DNA from: Planctomycetota bacterium
Lineage (GTDB): Bacteria; Planctomycetota; Phycisphaerae; Phycisphaerales; SM1A02
Direction of reading: 5' to 3'
Length of the DNA: 64,000 nt
NCBI GenBank assembly: GCA_021414025.1
Contig: JAIOPG010000002.1
Coordinates: 310,001 to 374,000 of the forward strand
A model generated the notes under the pieces. The model saw nothing but the letters and a program-made list of their open reading frames with translations, searched no databases and was not told the DNA's origin. The position numbers were made by a program, and so were the translations under genes. Numbering within the stretch: position 1 is the first letter of the stretch; each line of letters starts with the position of its first letter. Below, piece by piece: positions 34,038 through 42,492 of this stretch.

Positions 34038-34475
34038 TTAGAAGGGAATATCCTCGCCCGCGACGGGGGCGTGGGCTTCGCTGCTTTCCTGGGAGGCGCC
34101 GCGCCGCGGGCTCCCGCCCTCGCCGCCGCCGCTTCCTCCCGCCGGGGCGCCGATGAACTGGAAGTTCTCGACGACCACGCGCAGCTTGGACTGCTTCTTG
34201 CCTTCCTTGTCCTCCCATTGGTCGAGCTTGAGCCGGCCTTCGATGAAGACGGGCCGACCCTTGGAGAGGTATTGCTTCATGATCTCCGCCTGCCGGCCCC
34301 AGGCCTCGCAGTCGACGAAGGTCACTTCCTCGCGCTCCTCGCCGCTGGCGGTCTTGAACTTGCGGTTCATCGCGATGCCGAAATTGCCGACCGTCTGGTT
34401 GCCCTGCGGCAGCAGCTTGATTTCGACGTCCCGGGTGAGATTGCCCATCAACATAACCTTGTTGAAACTTGCCAT
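34038..34475 (-). CDS. ssb: Single-stranded DNA-binding protein
   Basis: OB-fold protein that coats single-stranded DNA in replication and repair. The 145-residue protein opens FNKVMLMGNLTRDVEIKLLP and contains VTFVDCEAWGRQAEIMKQYLSKGRPVFIEGRL, both SSB signatures. A Gly-rich linker (about 112-125) leads to the acidic tip GEDIPF, which binds partner proteins. A purine-rich AAGGAGGCG is just upstream of the ATG. It sits between rpsF and rplI as in many bacteria, but separated from each by a terminator. Confidence 0.95.
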   Translation of the reverse strand: MASFNKVMLMGNLTRDVEIKLLPQGNQTVGNFGIAMNRKFKTASGEEREEVTFVDCEAWGRQAEIMKQYLSKGRPVFIEGRLKLDQWEDKEGKKQSKLRVVVENFQFIGAPAGGSGGGEGGSPRRGASQESSEAHAPVAGEDIPF

Positions 34476-34549
34476 GAATTGCGCCTCCTTAAATGCGTGG
34501 CGGCATTCTAGGAGCCGGATTCCCCTCCTTGTCGCTTTGGGGCGAAAAG

Positions 34550-34590
34550 TCCAAAAATAAAAATCGGGCCGCCCCGAAGGGCGGCCCGAT
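34550..34590 (-). terminator. Strong rho-independent terminator after rpsF
   Basis: A perfect 12-bp stem ATCGGGCCGCCC/GGGCGGCCCGAT with a 4-base loop is followed on the minus strand by TTTTTATTTTTGG. It starts only a few bases after the rpsF stop. Confidence 0.85.
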
Positions 34591-34595
34591 GGGGT

Positions 34596-35024
34596 TCAGG
34601 CGATGGCGTCCAAGTCGGGATCCGCACCCGGCTCGTCGGCAGGAAGGGCCCGCAGGCGGCTCTCATCCAGGGTCTTCTGCATGGCCTCGGCGTTGCGAAG
34701 CTGCTCCTCCGTGAGGTGGTCGGCGCGGACCACCATGCTGCGCAGCAGCTTTTCATTCAGGTTGCAATCCCGCTCGATGGCCGCGAGCTTGTCGCTCACG
34801 GTGCGGAAGAAGGCCAGAATGTAGAGGCCGCGCTTGTTGCCCTCGATGTCATAGGCCAGTTTGCGCTCGTCCCACTTGGCGATCGAGAGAATCTCGGCGC
34901 CATTGCGGGTCAGGAGCTCCTTGACCAGGTCGGTCGAGCCCTGCAGGTCGGAGCTGGCCGACTGCGGGAAGAGAAACATGCCCTCGTAGGGGCGGGTCCG
35001 TTCTGCGGTGATTGTTGCGTCCAT
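34596..35024 (-). CDS. rpsF: 30S ribosomal protein S6
   Basis: Ribosomal protein S6 (142 residues). The sequence RPYEGMFLFPQSASSDLQG near the start, DERKLAYDIEGNKRGLYILAFF in the middle and CNLNEKLLRSMVVRAD fit the S6 ferredoxin-like fold. The C-terminal tail is longer and more acidic than in short S6 proteins. ATG 35024 has AAAGGA at a good distance; ATG 35033, three codons upstream, would be too close to it. It is the first gene of an S6-ssb-L9 order, but the usual rpsR (S18) is absent here. Confidence 0.92.
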   Translation of the reverse strand: MDATITAERTRPYEGMFLFPQSASSDLQGSTDLVKELLTRNGAEILSIAKWDERKLAYDIEGNKRGLYILAFFRTVSDKLAAIERDCNLNEKLLRSMVVRADHLTEEQLRNAEAMQKTLDESRLRALPADEPGADPDLDAIA

Positions 35025-35077
35025 ATCAAACATCCTTTCAAAAGAGTGGAGTGAGAAGATCAAACCAAATGTCGAAC

Positions 35078-35101
35078 CCGGTCCGGCACGCGCCGGGCCG
35101 G
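35078..35101 (-). terminator. Possible hairpin terminator after pth
   Basis: A 10-bp GC-rich stem (CCGGTCCGGC with GCCGGGCCGG, 4-base loop) lies between pth and rpsF. The following minus-strand sequence has only scattered T residues, so termination is uncertain. Confidence 0.35.
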
Positions 35102-35108
35102 AATGAAA

Positions 35109-35708
35109 TCAAGAGTCGCCCGCGGCCGCTCCGGCGCCACGGCGGTTGAAGGTGTTCATGGCATGGTCGAGCCCGCGCTCGACCCAGCATGCGGCGGTCT
35201 CGGCCGCCTCGTCCAGCCCTGTGGCCATGCGAAGTTTCTGCTCCTCGGTGAAGTGACCGAGCACGTAGCTCTCGGTCGGAATCCTGCCGGGGGCGTCGAT
35301 GCCGACCCGCAGCCGCGGCCACTGGTCGCTGCCGAGACGGCGGGTGATGTCCGCCAGCCCGTTGTGGCCGCCGTCGCCTCCAAAGCCGCGCAGGCGGAGC
35401 GTTCCGCACGGCAGCGCGAAGTCGTCGGCGATCACCAGCAGATCCGTCTTGGCGTCGAGCTTGTGGAAGCGCAGGGCCTCCAGCACGCTGACGCCGCTGA
35501 GGTTCATGAAGGTGGTCGGCTTCAGCAGCAGCACGCGTTCCTCGCCGATCTTGGCTTCCAGCAGCAGGCCGGTGAAGCGCGACTTCGCCGGGGACGCCGG
35601 CGGATCCGCGAACCTTCGGGCCAGCCGATCGAGGACATCGAAGCCCGCGTTGTGGCGGGTTCCGCTGTACTCGGCTCCGGGATTTCCAAGGCCAACGATG
35701 AGACGCAT
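35109..35708 (-). CDS. pth: Peptidyl-tRNA hydrolase
   Basis: Releases peptides from prematurely dropped peptidyl-tRNAs to recycle tRNA. The 199-residue protein begins MRLIVGLGNPGAEYSGTRHNAGFDVLD, holding the catalytic His (about residue 20) and Asn. It continues with LLLKPTTFMNLSG and DDFALPCGTLRLRGFGGDGGHNGL, both Pth signatures. The C-terminus is a short Gly/Ala tail. It follows the L25 gene by 15 bases, the conserved prs-rplY-pth order, so it is probably co-transcribed with it. Confidence 0.95.
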   Translation of the reverse strand: MRLIVGLGNPGAEYSGTRHNAGFDVLDRLARRFADPPASPAKSRFTGLLLEAKIGEERVLLLKPTTFMNLSGVSVLEALRFHKLDAKTDLLVIADDFALPCGTLRLRGFGGDGGHNGLADITRRLGSDQWPRLRVGIDAPGRIPTESYVLGHFTEEQKLRMATGLDEAAETAACWVERGLDHAMNTFNRRGAGAAAGDS

Positions 35709-35723
35709 GGAGCTGCAGGAGGC

Positions 35724-36413
35724 TTACGCCTTCTTGTCCTCCTTGTCCTTCTTCTCGGCCGGAGCGGCGCCTTCGGCACCCTCGACCTTGTCCTTCTTGG
35801 CGGTGAGCACTTCGGGCTCGGCGGCGCCGGTCGGGGCCACGGCCTCGGCGGCGAGCTCCTCCTGGACGATGATGACGCGGGCGTAGGCGGTGTGCGAATC
35901 GGTGATCGCCGTCAGGCCCTCCGGCAGCTTGAACTCGCCCACGGTGAGCAGGTCGCCCTTCATGTGAGTGAGGTCGATGCGGATCTCCTCGGGAATGTCG
36001 CGCACCTTGCAGCTCACTTCGAGCTCGGTGACGTCGTGGGTGAGCACGGCGCCGGGCTTCTTGGCCGACTCGGGCTGGCCGAAGTAGTTCAAGTGGACCT
36101 TGACCTTCACGACTTCATCCAGATTGACGCGGGTCAAATCGAGATGGATCACGTCGTCGCCCAGCCAGCCGAACTGCAGCTCCTTGACCAGGCAGGTCTC
36201 GGTGGTGCCGCCCTCGAGGGCGATGTTGAGCACGTGGGCGCCGGCCTTCAGGCTGTGCAGGGTCTGCTTGGCGTCCAGTTGCAGGGGCAGGGGCTTGCTG
36301 CCGTGGCCGTAGAGGATGGCCGGCAGCTTGCCGGTGGCTCGGAGCCGCTTGGTGTAGCGGGTGCCGAGTCGTTCGCGGGTCTGGGCTTGAAGGGTTGGGG
36401 TTGTTTTTGACAT
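35724..36413 (-). CDS. rplY: 50S ribosomal protein L25 (CTC/TL5 type)
   Basis: General-stress-type L25 that binds 5S rRNA. The 229-residue length is that of the two-domain CTC/TL5 form. The N-terminal 5S-binding domain has TRERLGTRYTKRLRATGKLPAILYG, and the C-terminal beta domain includes VHLNYFGQPESAKKPGAVL. A long Ala/Glu/Lys-rich tail ends EKKDKEDKKA, another charged extension like that of L9. The start carries a clear AGGAGA ribosome-binding site. A weakly AT-rich gap separates it from prs and may hold a promoter. Confidence 0.92.
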   Translation of the reverse strand: MSKTTPTLQAQTRERLGTRYTKRLRATGKLPAILYGHGSKPLPLQLDAKQTLHSLKAGAHVLNIALEGGTTETCLVKELQFGWLGDDVIHLDLTRVNLDEVVKVKVHLNYFGQPESAKKPGAVLTHDVTELEVSCKVRDIPEEIRIDLTHMKGDLLTVGEFKLPEGLTAITDSHTAYARVIIVQEELAAEAVAPTGAAEPEVLTAKKDKVEGAEGAAPAEKKDKEDKKA

Positions 36414-36468
36414 GGGTGAGGTCTCCTATAAAAAGAAAGTGAGTTGAGTCGAAAAAGTTTGATTCGGT

Positions 36469-37448
<980 letters not shown>

Positions 37449-37452
<4 letters not shown>

Positions 37453-38243
37453 GGGGTGCTTTCGAGTGGGGTTCGTTTCCGACCGCGGAGAATGCCGTCC
37501 ACCTCCGCCAGCTGGGCGGGAGTGTTGATGCTCAGGACCTCCTCCACGGGCACGGCGTTCATCACCGCGATGTGGAGGCCGCGCTTGAGCAGCAGCTCGA
37601 AGACGTCGGTGATGTAGTACTCGCCGCTGGCGTTGGCGTTGGTGACGCTCTTGAGCGCCGCGAAAAGTTCCTTGGTGTTGAAGAGGTAGTAGCTCGGGTT
37701 GACTTCGAGAATCTTCTTCTGCTCCGCGGTCGCGTCCTTCTCCTCCACGATGCGGCGGAACTTGCCGGCGGCGTCGCGCTCGATGCGACCGTAGCCGGTG
37801 GCGTCCTTGAGGATGCTGGTGGCCAGGCTGGCAGCGGCGCCTTCGCTGCGGTGGCGCTGCCACAATTTCTCCAGCGTTTCTCCGCGGATCAGCGGACCGT
37901 CGCCGCAGAGCACCAAAACATGCTCGCCGAGCAGACCCTTTTCAAAGACCGATCGGGCCTGGTCGACCGCGTGGCCCGTGCCCAGCTGCGGCGATTGCGT
38001 CACGAAGTGGCAGGGGGGGTTGTCATGGGAGAAGGCCGCTTCAACGACCTCGGCGCGGTGGCCAACAACGAGGACAATTTCCTTCGCGCCTGCTTCGCGG
38101 GCGCTGCGCACCACCCACTTGACCATGGGCTGTCCCGCCACCGGGTGCATCACCTTGGGCAGGTCGCTGTTCATGCGCGTGCCCTTGCCGGCGGCCAGGA
38201 TGATGGCGGAGGATGGCGAAGATGGCTGGGTCGTGGGGCTCAT
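37449..38243 (-). CDS. glmU: GlmU-type uridyltransferase domain only
   Basis: UDP-GlcNAc pyrophosphorylase domain. The nucleotide-binding signature AIILAAGKGTRMNSDLPKVMHPVAGQPM opens the protein, with GTGHAVDQA, LVLCGDGPLI and GYGRIERD as in the GlmU N-terminal half. It stops at about 264 residues, so the left-handed beta-helix acetyltransferase half is missing. GlcN-1-P acetylation must be done by another protein. ATG 38243 was preferred over a GTG at 38267. The downstream gene is prs, coupled by ATGA, matching the glmU-prs order of many bacteria. Confidence 0.85.
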
Positions 38244-38311
38244 GTTGCTTTCGATGGGGAGTGGCACTCAAGCGCGTTTTCGCGCGGGCGCCATCTCGCG
38301 TGCGACCGGAA

Positions 38312-38382
38312 TTGGCCCGCCTAGATTCGAACTAGGACAAGGAGAACCAAAATCTCCTGTGCTACCGTTACACCACGGGCCA
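38312..38382 (-). tRNA. tRNA-Gln (anticodon TTG)
   Basis: Minus-strand cloverleaf of 71 bases. The acceptor is TGGCCCG with CGGGCCA, and the D-arm is GTGTAACGGTAGCAC. The anticodon stem GGAGA/TCTCC encloses TTTTGGT with anticodon TTG. The T-arm is CCTAG-TTCGAAT-CTAGG. Discriminator base is A and CCA is not encoded. A frame translated over it gives the tell-tale WCNGSTGDF string, which is a shadow. Confidence 0.95.
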
Positions 38383-38667
38383 AGATGGGGGAATCGTACC
38401 CTTGCATATCGGCATTCGTGAGAGTGCGCCGTCGTGTTGTGCCTGTTGCGTCGTCTGGAAATGCGCTCCGGGAAAAGTCCACCTGAACCGAAGAGCCCGC
38501 ACGGGCGGAACTCTTTTCGCGGCTCAGGGACCATCCCCGCACCGCGGCTGTCGTCGAGGCAGGAGCGCCCGTCAGCCGCGACGGCACGCCCCGTGCGGCG
38601 CCGACTCTTTTGGAGTTCGTCACCGACGGCCCGAGGGGGGAAACTCTAGCCGAAATCGACGGTTGGC
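38383..38667. other. Intergenic stretch with no recognised gene
   Basis: Nearly 300 bases between tRNA-Gln and a doubtful small gene. Minus-strand TACGAT (38393-38398) may be the tRNA-Gln -10 box, ending 10 bases before the tRNA. A short imperfect hairpin with AAGAG/CTCTT ends lies near 38486-38515. Frames here have no family resemblance, and I could not match the sequence to RNase P, SRP, 6S or tmRNA. Confidence 0.4.
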
Positions 38668-39000
38668 TCAAGCCACAAGTTGGGCGGATTGGAGCAGTTG
38701 AATGGCTTCGACCTTGCCGGAAAGCCAGGAAACGCGGATGCGGCTGCCGGAGCAGATTCCGCCCGCGGGCAGCAGCAGGCCTGAAACCCGCAGCGGGACG
38801 GCGGTCGGCTGCCCATCAAAGAGCACCACCAAGTCCACGATCTGATCCTGGTGGATCGACTTGCTTGAAAGGTCGATGACCTGACCCTGAAGATGACCCT
38901 GTCCGCACATCATGATGCACAACTCATCGGACGGAGTGTAGGCGCAACTTGAGTTGGGACAAAGGCGAAGGCCACTGGACGCACGCCCGCCATCGGTCAC
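38668..39000 (-). CDS. Possible small Cys-rich protein
   Basis: A 110-residue candidate beginning at GTG 39000. It has four cysteines close together (LCPNSSC, then ELCIMMCGQGH), suggesting a zinc ribbon. A beta-rich part follows with balanced composition (VDLVVLFDGQPTAVPLRVSGLLLPAG) that reads like real protein rather than a shadow. No family was recognised, and there is no clear ribosome-binding site or close -10 box. The frame continues upstream as an antisense of aat, which is probably not coding. The start overlaps the promoter of aat on the other strand. Confidence 0.4.
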   Translation of the reverse strand: MTDGGRASSGLRLCPNSSCAYTPSDELCIMMCGQGHLQGQVIDLSSKSIHQDQIVDLVVLFDGQPTAVPLRVSGLLLPAGGICSGSRIRVSWLSGKVEAIQLLQSAQLVA

Positions 39001-39003
39001 AAT
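38998..39003 (+). promoter_or_regulatory. Possible close -10 box of aat
   Basis: CACAAT ends 6 bases before the aat ATG at 39010. It fits the spacing of other boxes but not the TANNNT pattern. Confidence 0.3.
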
Positions 39004-39009
39004 CAGGCC

Positions 39010-39618
39010 ATGCCCGCCGACGCGGATCTCACGCCGGAATCCCTGCTCGCCGCCTACGCCGCCGGCGCCTTTCCAATGGCGGACGCGGAGACCGGCGTTG
39101 TCGCCTACTACACCTGCGATCCGCGCTGCGTCCTGCCACTGGAGGCCTTCAAGCTGCCGCGCACCTCGCAGCGGGCGATCCGGGGCAGCCAGTTCCTGGT
39201 CCGCGCCGACACCGCGTTCGAGAAGGTGATGCGCGGCTGCATGCTGCCGCGGCCCGATCAGGAGCGCACCTGGATCTCCGAGTCGATGGTGGCGGCTTAT
39301 GTCCGTCTGCACGAGCTTGGTTTTGCGCACAGCGTCGAAGCCTGGATCGAGGAGAAGCTGGTCGGCGGCCTCTACGGCATCTCCATCGGTGGGGCTTTTT
39401 TCGGTGAGAGCATGTTTGTGTTGCGCGGCGCGGGCGCCGGCAACGCCAGCAAGGCCTGCCTGCACTGGCTGGTCACGCACTTGAAATCCCGCGGCTTCAC
39501 GCTGCTGGACAGCCAGTACGCCAATCCGCTGGTGCTGAGCTTTGGCGGGGTCGAGATTCCCGCGGCCGACTATGAAAAGCGTCTCGCCTCGGCGATCGAC
39601 CTCGACGTGACTTTCTAG
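39010..39618 (+). CDS. aat: Leucyl/phenylalanyl-tRNA-protein transferase
   Basis: Transfers Leu or Phe from tRNA to N-terminal Arg or Lys of proteins, marking them for ClpAP (N-degron pathway). The 202-residue protein has the family opening LLAAYAAGAFPMAD, DPRCVLPLEAFKLPR, RTWISESMVAAYVRLHELGFAHSVEAW, and GGLYGISIGGAFFGESMF. The ending DSQYANPLVLSFGGVEIP also fits. It is slightly shorter than E. coli Aat (234). It is convergent with the RluA gene downstream and appears monocistronic. Confidence 0.95.
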   Translation: MPADADLTPESLLAAYAAGAFPMADAETGVVAYYTCDPRCVLPLEAFKLPRTSQRAIRGSQFLVRADTAFEKVMRGCMLPRPDQERTWISESMVAAYVRLHELGFAHSVEAWIEEKLVGGLYGISIGGAFFGESMFVLRGAGAGNASKACLHWLVTHLKSRGFTLLDSQYANPLVLSFGGVEIPAADYEKRLASAIDLDVTF

Positions 39619-39653
39619 AAATTCACTCGCGTCTATGGTCGACGGCGCAACTC

Positions 39654-40763
39654 TTACTCAGTCGCGCTGCGCGGAAGGCCGAGCTCCTCCAGGGAGAGCG
39701 TTGAGCCCGGCGCGTCGACGGCCTCGTAGCCTTTCTTGCGCAGCGCAAAGATGATCTCGCGAAAATCCGCGGGCACCGCCGCGGTGAAGGAGACCTTGGC
39801 GTGCGTGGAGGGATGCTCGAAGCGCAGCATGGCCGCATGCAGCGCCTGCCGGTCCATCACGATGCGTTTTGGGTCGCCCTCGATCCCCAGCTCCGCCGCG
39901 GGAACGTGCTTGCCGTCGTAAAGGTCGTCGCCGACCAGCGGCCAGCCCAAGTGGCTCATGTGCACGCGGATCTGGTGCGTGCGCCCGGTGAGCAATTCAA
40001 GCTCGACCAGCGCGTAGCCCTGGTAGCGCTCGATCGTCCGGTAGATGGTGCGGCTGGGACGGCCTTCTTCACCCCAGCGCACGGCATAGAGCTCGCGCAC
40101 CGTGGAGTGCTTGCCCAGCGGCAGGTCGATCATGTCGGCGACGGGTTCAGGCGTGCCATGCACGAGTGCGAGATAGCGCTTCTCGGTGGTGCGATTCTCG
40201 AATTGCTTGGCGATGCGCCAGTGCGCAGTGTCGGTCTTGGCCGCGACCATCACACCGGTGGTCCAGCGGTCCAGCCGATGCACCACGCCGGGCCGGGCGA
40301 ATTCCTTGCCCACCGCGCTCAGGGCGCCCTCGGAGCGGTGCAGAAAATGCCAGGCCAGCGCGTTGATCAGCGTGCCGCGCTTGTAGCTTCGCGCCGGATG
40401 CACCAGCAGCCCGGCCTGCTTGTTCACCACGATCAGGTCGCGGTCCTCGTAGACGATGTCCAGCGGAATGTCGTCGGCGGGCACTTCGGTGGAAGGGGGC
40501 GGCGGCAGAACCGCGACGATCTTGTCCCCCTTGTGCAGCTTGGTGCTGGGCTTGGGAACGCGGCCGTTGACGGTGATGCTGTTTTCGTGAATCAGCTGCT
40601 GCAGCGAAGTCCGGCTGAGAAAAGGAATGCGGTCGACCAGATAGCGGTCAAGCCGCTTGTCCAGGTCGCGCTGCAATTCAAAGGTCACCGTGACGGGCGT
40701 CTCGTCGTCGCCTTCCTGGCGCTCGTAGAGCGCAAGAAGCTCCTCGGGATCCAGCTCCTTCAC
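39654..40763 (-). CDS. RluA-family rRNA pseudouridine synthase
   Basis: Modifies uridine to pseudouridine in rRNA. The 369-residue protein has an N-terminal S4-type domain (LDKRLDRYLVDRIPFLSRTSLQQLI) followed by the RluA catalytic domain. The catalytic Asp lies in HRLDRWTTGVMV, where the family has HRLDxxTSG. LLTGRTHQIRVHMSHLGWPLVGD is also diagnostic. It resembles RluD but which 23S site it modifies cannot be read from sequence. It starts with GTG inside a GTGA overlap with the preceding gene, indicating coupled translation. Confidence 0.9.
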   Translation of the reverse strand: MKELDPEELLALYERQEGDDETPVTVTFELQRDLDKRLDRYLVDRIPFLSRTSLQQLIHENSITVNGRVPKPSTKLHKGDKIVAVLPPPPSTEVPADDIPLDIVYEDRDLIVVNKQAGLLVHPARSYKRGTLINALAWHFLHRSEGALSAVGKEFARPGVVHRLDRWTTGVMVAAKTDTAHWRIAKQFENRTTEKRYLALVHGTPEPVADMIDLPLGKHSTVRELYAVRWGEEGRPSRTIYRTIERYQGYALVELELLTGRTHQIRVHMSHLGWPLVGDDLYDGKHVPAAELGIEGDPKRIVMDRQALHAAMLRFEHPSTHAKVSFTAAVPADFREIIFALRKKGYEAVDAPGSTLSLEELGLPRSATE

Positions 40764-41536
40764 TTGGGCGCGGCGGGCGTCGCGGGCGGGACCACAGGGG
40801 CGGACATGATCCCGGTCGACTCCATGCCGGTCGGAGCCAGCAGATTTTGCGTGCTCGCGGTCGGGTCCAGCGTCGAGGGTTGCTCAGCGGGGCGCGAGGG
40901 CATGGCGCGGATCTGGCTCAGCTCGGGAAGCGAATCCTTGCGGGTTTGAGCAATCTTGGCCAACTGCGGATAGTGCGTGTCCAGCAGATCGTGGGCCTGC
41001 GTCAAGTAGAGCGCGGCCTGGGTCGGATCATTGCGAGTCTCGGCGACGGCGGCGCGGCCGAAGAGCCCGGTGGCGGCGATCAGCGACTTGGCGCCTTTCT
41101 TGGCGATGTTCGCATCGGCGACCTTGGCGTAGAGGCGGTCCGCCTCGGCGAGGTACTCGGTGCGCAGCTCGGGAGTCACCGTCGCGTCGGGGGCGGCGGC
41201 CTCGCGGTCGAAGCGCTTGCCGGAGGCCACCGATTCCATGTAGGCGTCGGCGGCGTTGAGCGTGGCCAGGTCGGAGATCGCGTCGGTGCCGCTGTGCTTG
41301 TTGGCGACCTCGATCAGGGCCTGCGGCGTCTGCGAGGTGAGCAGCTCGTTCCAGGCGCCGTCGCGGGCCAGGGCGGCGCGATTCTCCCACCAGTAGTAAC
41401 CCATGAACGCGCAGAGCACGAGCATGGCGGCCAGCAGGTAGTTCGGTCCCTTGGTCTTGAGCCAGAAGAGGAAGTCGCTGTTGAGGCGGCTCTCGGTGAG
41501 CGTGCCGTGCTGGATTTCTTGAAGTCGCTTGTCCAT
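40760..41536 (-). CDS. Membrane-anchored TPR-like protein (YfgM-like topology)
   Basis: A 258-residue protein with a cytoplasmic N-terminus of about 30 residues. A single transmembrane helix follows (YLLAAMLVLCAFMGYYWW), then an extracytoplasmic helical region with TPR-like character (SLIAATGLFGRAAVAETRNDPTQAALYLTQAHDLL) and a Pro/Thr-rich end. The layout resembles YfgM/TPR_21 proteins, which assist secreted proteins, but homology is uncertain. ATG 41536 was chosen from the TACACT box 10 bases upstream and the membrane topology. It precedes the RluA synthase in the same transcript. Confidence 0.65.
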   Translation of the reverse strand: MDKRLQEIQHGTLTESRLNSDFLFWLKTKGPNYLLAAMLVLCAFMGYYWWENRAALARDGAWNELLTSQTPQALIEVANKHSGTDAISDLATLNAADAYMESVASGKRFDREAAAPDATVTPELRTEYLAEADRLYAKVADANIAKKGAKSLIAATGLFGRAAVAETRNDPTQAALYLTQAHDLLDTHYPQLAKIAQTRKDSLPELSQIRAMPSRPAEQPSTLDPTASTQNLLAPTGMESTGIMSAPVVPPATPAAPK

Positions 41537-41546
41537 AAGGAGAAGG

Positions 41547-41552
41547 AGTGTA
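41547..41552 (-). promoter_or_regulatory. Close -10 box of the TPR-like gene
   Basis: Minus-strand TACACT ends 10 bases before the ATG at 41536; TTGGTC lies 16 bases further upstream as a possible -35. The intervening CCTTCTCC is not a Shine-Dalgarno sequence. Confidence 0.5.
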
Positions 41553-41585
41553 GCGGGAAGCGCGGTCCGACCAAGGCTTTGCCCG

Positions 41586-41591
41586 TACCCT
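41586..41591 (+). promoter_or_regulatory. Close -10 box of the HAD phosphatase gene
   Basis: TACCCT ends 7 bases before the ATG at 41599. It is divergent from the box at 41547. Confidence 0.5.
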
Positions 41592-41598
41592 CGGGCCG

Positions 41599-42492
41599 AT
41601 GAAGGGATTGATCGCCGTGGACCTGGATGGAACGCTGCTCGACGCCAAGGGCACGGTGTCGGCGCGGAACAAGGAGGCCCTGGCCAACCTGCAGGCCGCG
41701 GGATACGAGGTGGTGCCTGCAACGGGGCGCTCCTGGCGCGAGTCGCGCCGCGTCTTCGAGGCGATCCAGACCCAGGGTCTGGCCATCACCTCCGGAGGAA
41801 GCGTGCTCAGCGATGCGGCGACGGGCACGACCTTGGAGCGCTCGACCATCGAAGCCGATCTCGCCCGTCAATTGGCCGCCGAGGTCATCGAGCGCGGGCT
41901 GCTGGCGCATCTGCTCTGCGACCATGCCGCCAGCTCGCACGACTACTGCCTGATCGGCACCGGCGCCATCGATCCGGCGACGCAGTGGTGGCTCGAGTCG
42001 CACAATGTTCCGGTGCGCCGCGCCGCCGACCTCGGCGAGGCGGAGGCCCACGGCTTCGATCATGTGCTGCGGGTGGGGGCCGTCGATCGCGGCGACCTGC
42101 TGGAGCCGGTCTGCACGTCGATGCGAGAAAAATTCCGGGGCCGCGCCACCATGCAGTCGTGGAGCGCCGTCACCGCCACGGCGGCGATCGGCAGCGAGAC
42201 GCACCTGCTGGAGATCTACTCCCTGGACACCGACAAGTGGACCATGCTGCGGAAGCTGCGCGACCGGCGCGGGCTGGGCAACGAGCGCGTCTACGCGATC
42301 GGCGACGGGCTCAACGACCTGATCATGGTGCGCGAAGCGGGGGTGGGCATCGCCATGGGCAATGCGCACGCCCACGTCCACAAGCATGCCAAGCACATCG
42401 CGCCGCACCACGGCGAGGATGGCTTTGCGCACGCCGCGGAGCGGATCCTCAGCGGAGCCTTCACTTCGGAAGCGGTACGATCCGCGTCGTGA
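41599..42492 (+). CDS. Cof-type HAD-IIB hydrolase
   Basis: A haloacid dehalogenase-like phosphatase, probably acting on sugar phosphates or other small phosphoesters. Motif I, AVDLDGTLLD (about residues 6-15), has the nucleophile Asp8 and acid/base Asp10. Motif II is in PATGRSW. Motif IV is YAIGDGLNDLIMVREAGVGIAMGNA, as in Cof/YbiV proteins. The IIB cap lies between. The C-terminus is His-rich (NAHAHVHKHAKHIAPHHG). The stop overlaps the next gene's GTG as GTGA. Substrate unknown. Confidence 0.85.
   Translation: MKGLIAVDLDGTLLDAKGTVSARNKEALANLQAAGYEVVPATGRSWRESRRVFEAIQTQGLAITSGGSVLSDAATGTTLERSTIEADLARQLAAEVIERGLLAHLLCDHAASSHDYCLIGTGAIDPATQWWLESHNVPVRRAADLGEAEAHGFDHVLRVGAVDRGDLLEPVCTSMREKFRGRATMQSWSAVTATAAIGSETHLLEIYSLDTDKWTMLRKLRDRRGLGNERVYAIGDGLNDLIMVREAGVGIAMGNAHAHVHKHAKHIAPHHGEDGFAHAAERILSGAFTSEAVRSAS

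Noticed and set aside
35025-35033. ATG 35033 as the rpsF start
   Set aside because: The ribosome-binding AAAGGA touches this codon; spacing fits ATG 35024.
38272-38285. GCGCG-TTTT-CGCGC hairpin near glmU
   Set aside because: No T-run follows on either strand, so I do not call it a terminator.
38268-38534. A minus-strand 88-codon frame
   Set aside because: Its middle is the translation of tRNA-Gln (WCNGSTGDF), a common artefact.
38383-38667. A structural RNA such as RNase P, SRP or 6S RNA in the gap
   Set aside because: I could not find conserved core sequences of any of these; only a weak imperfect hairpin is visible.
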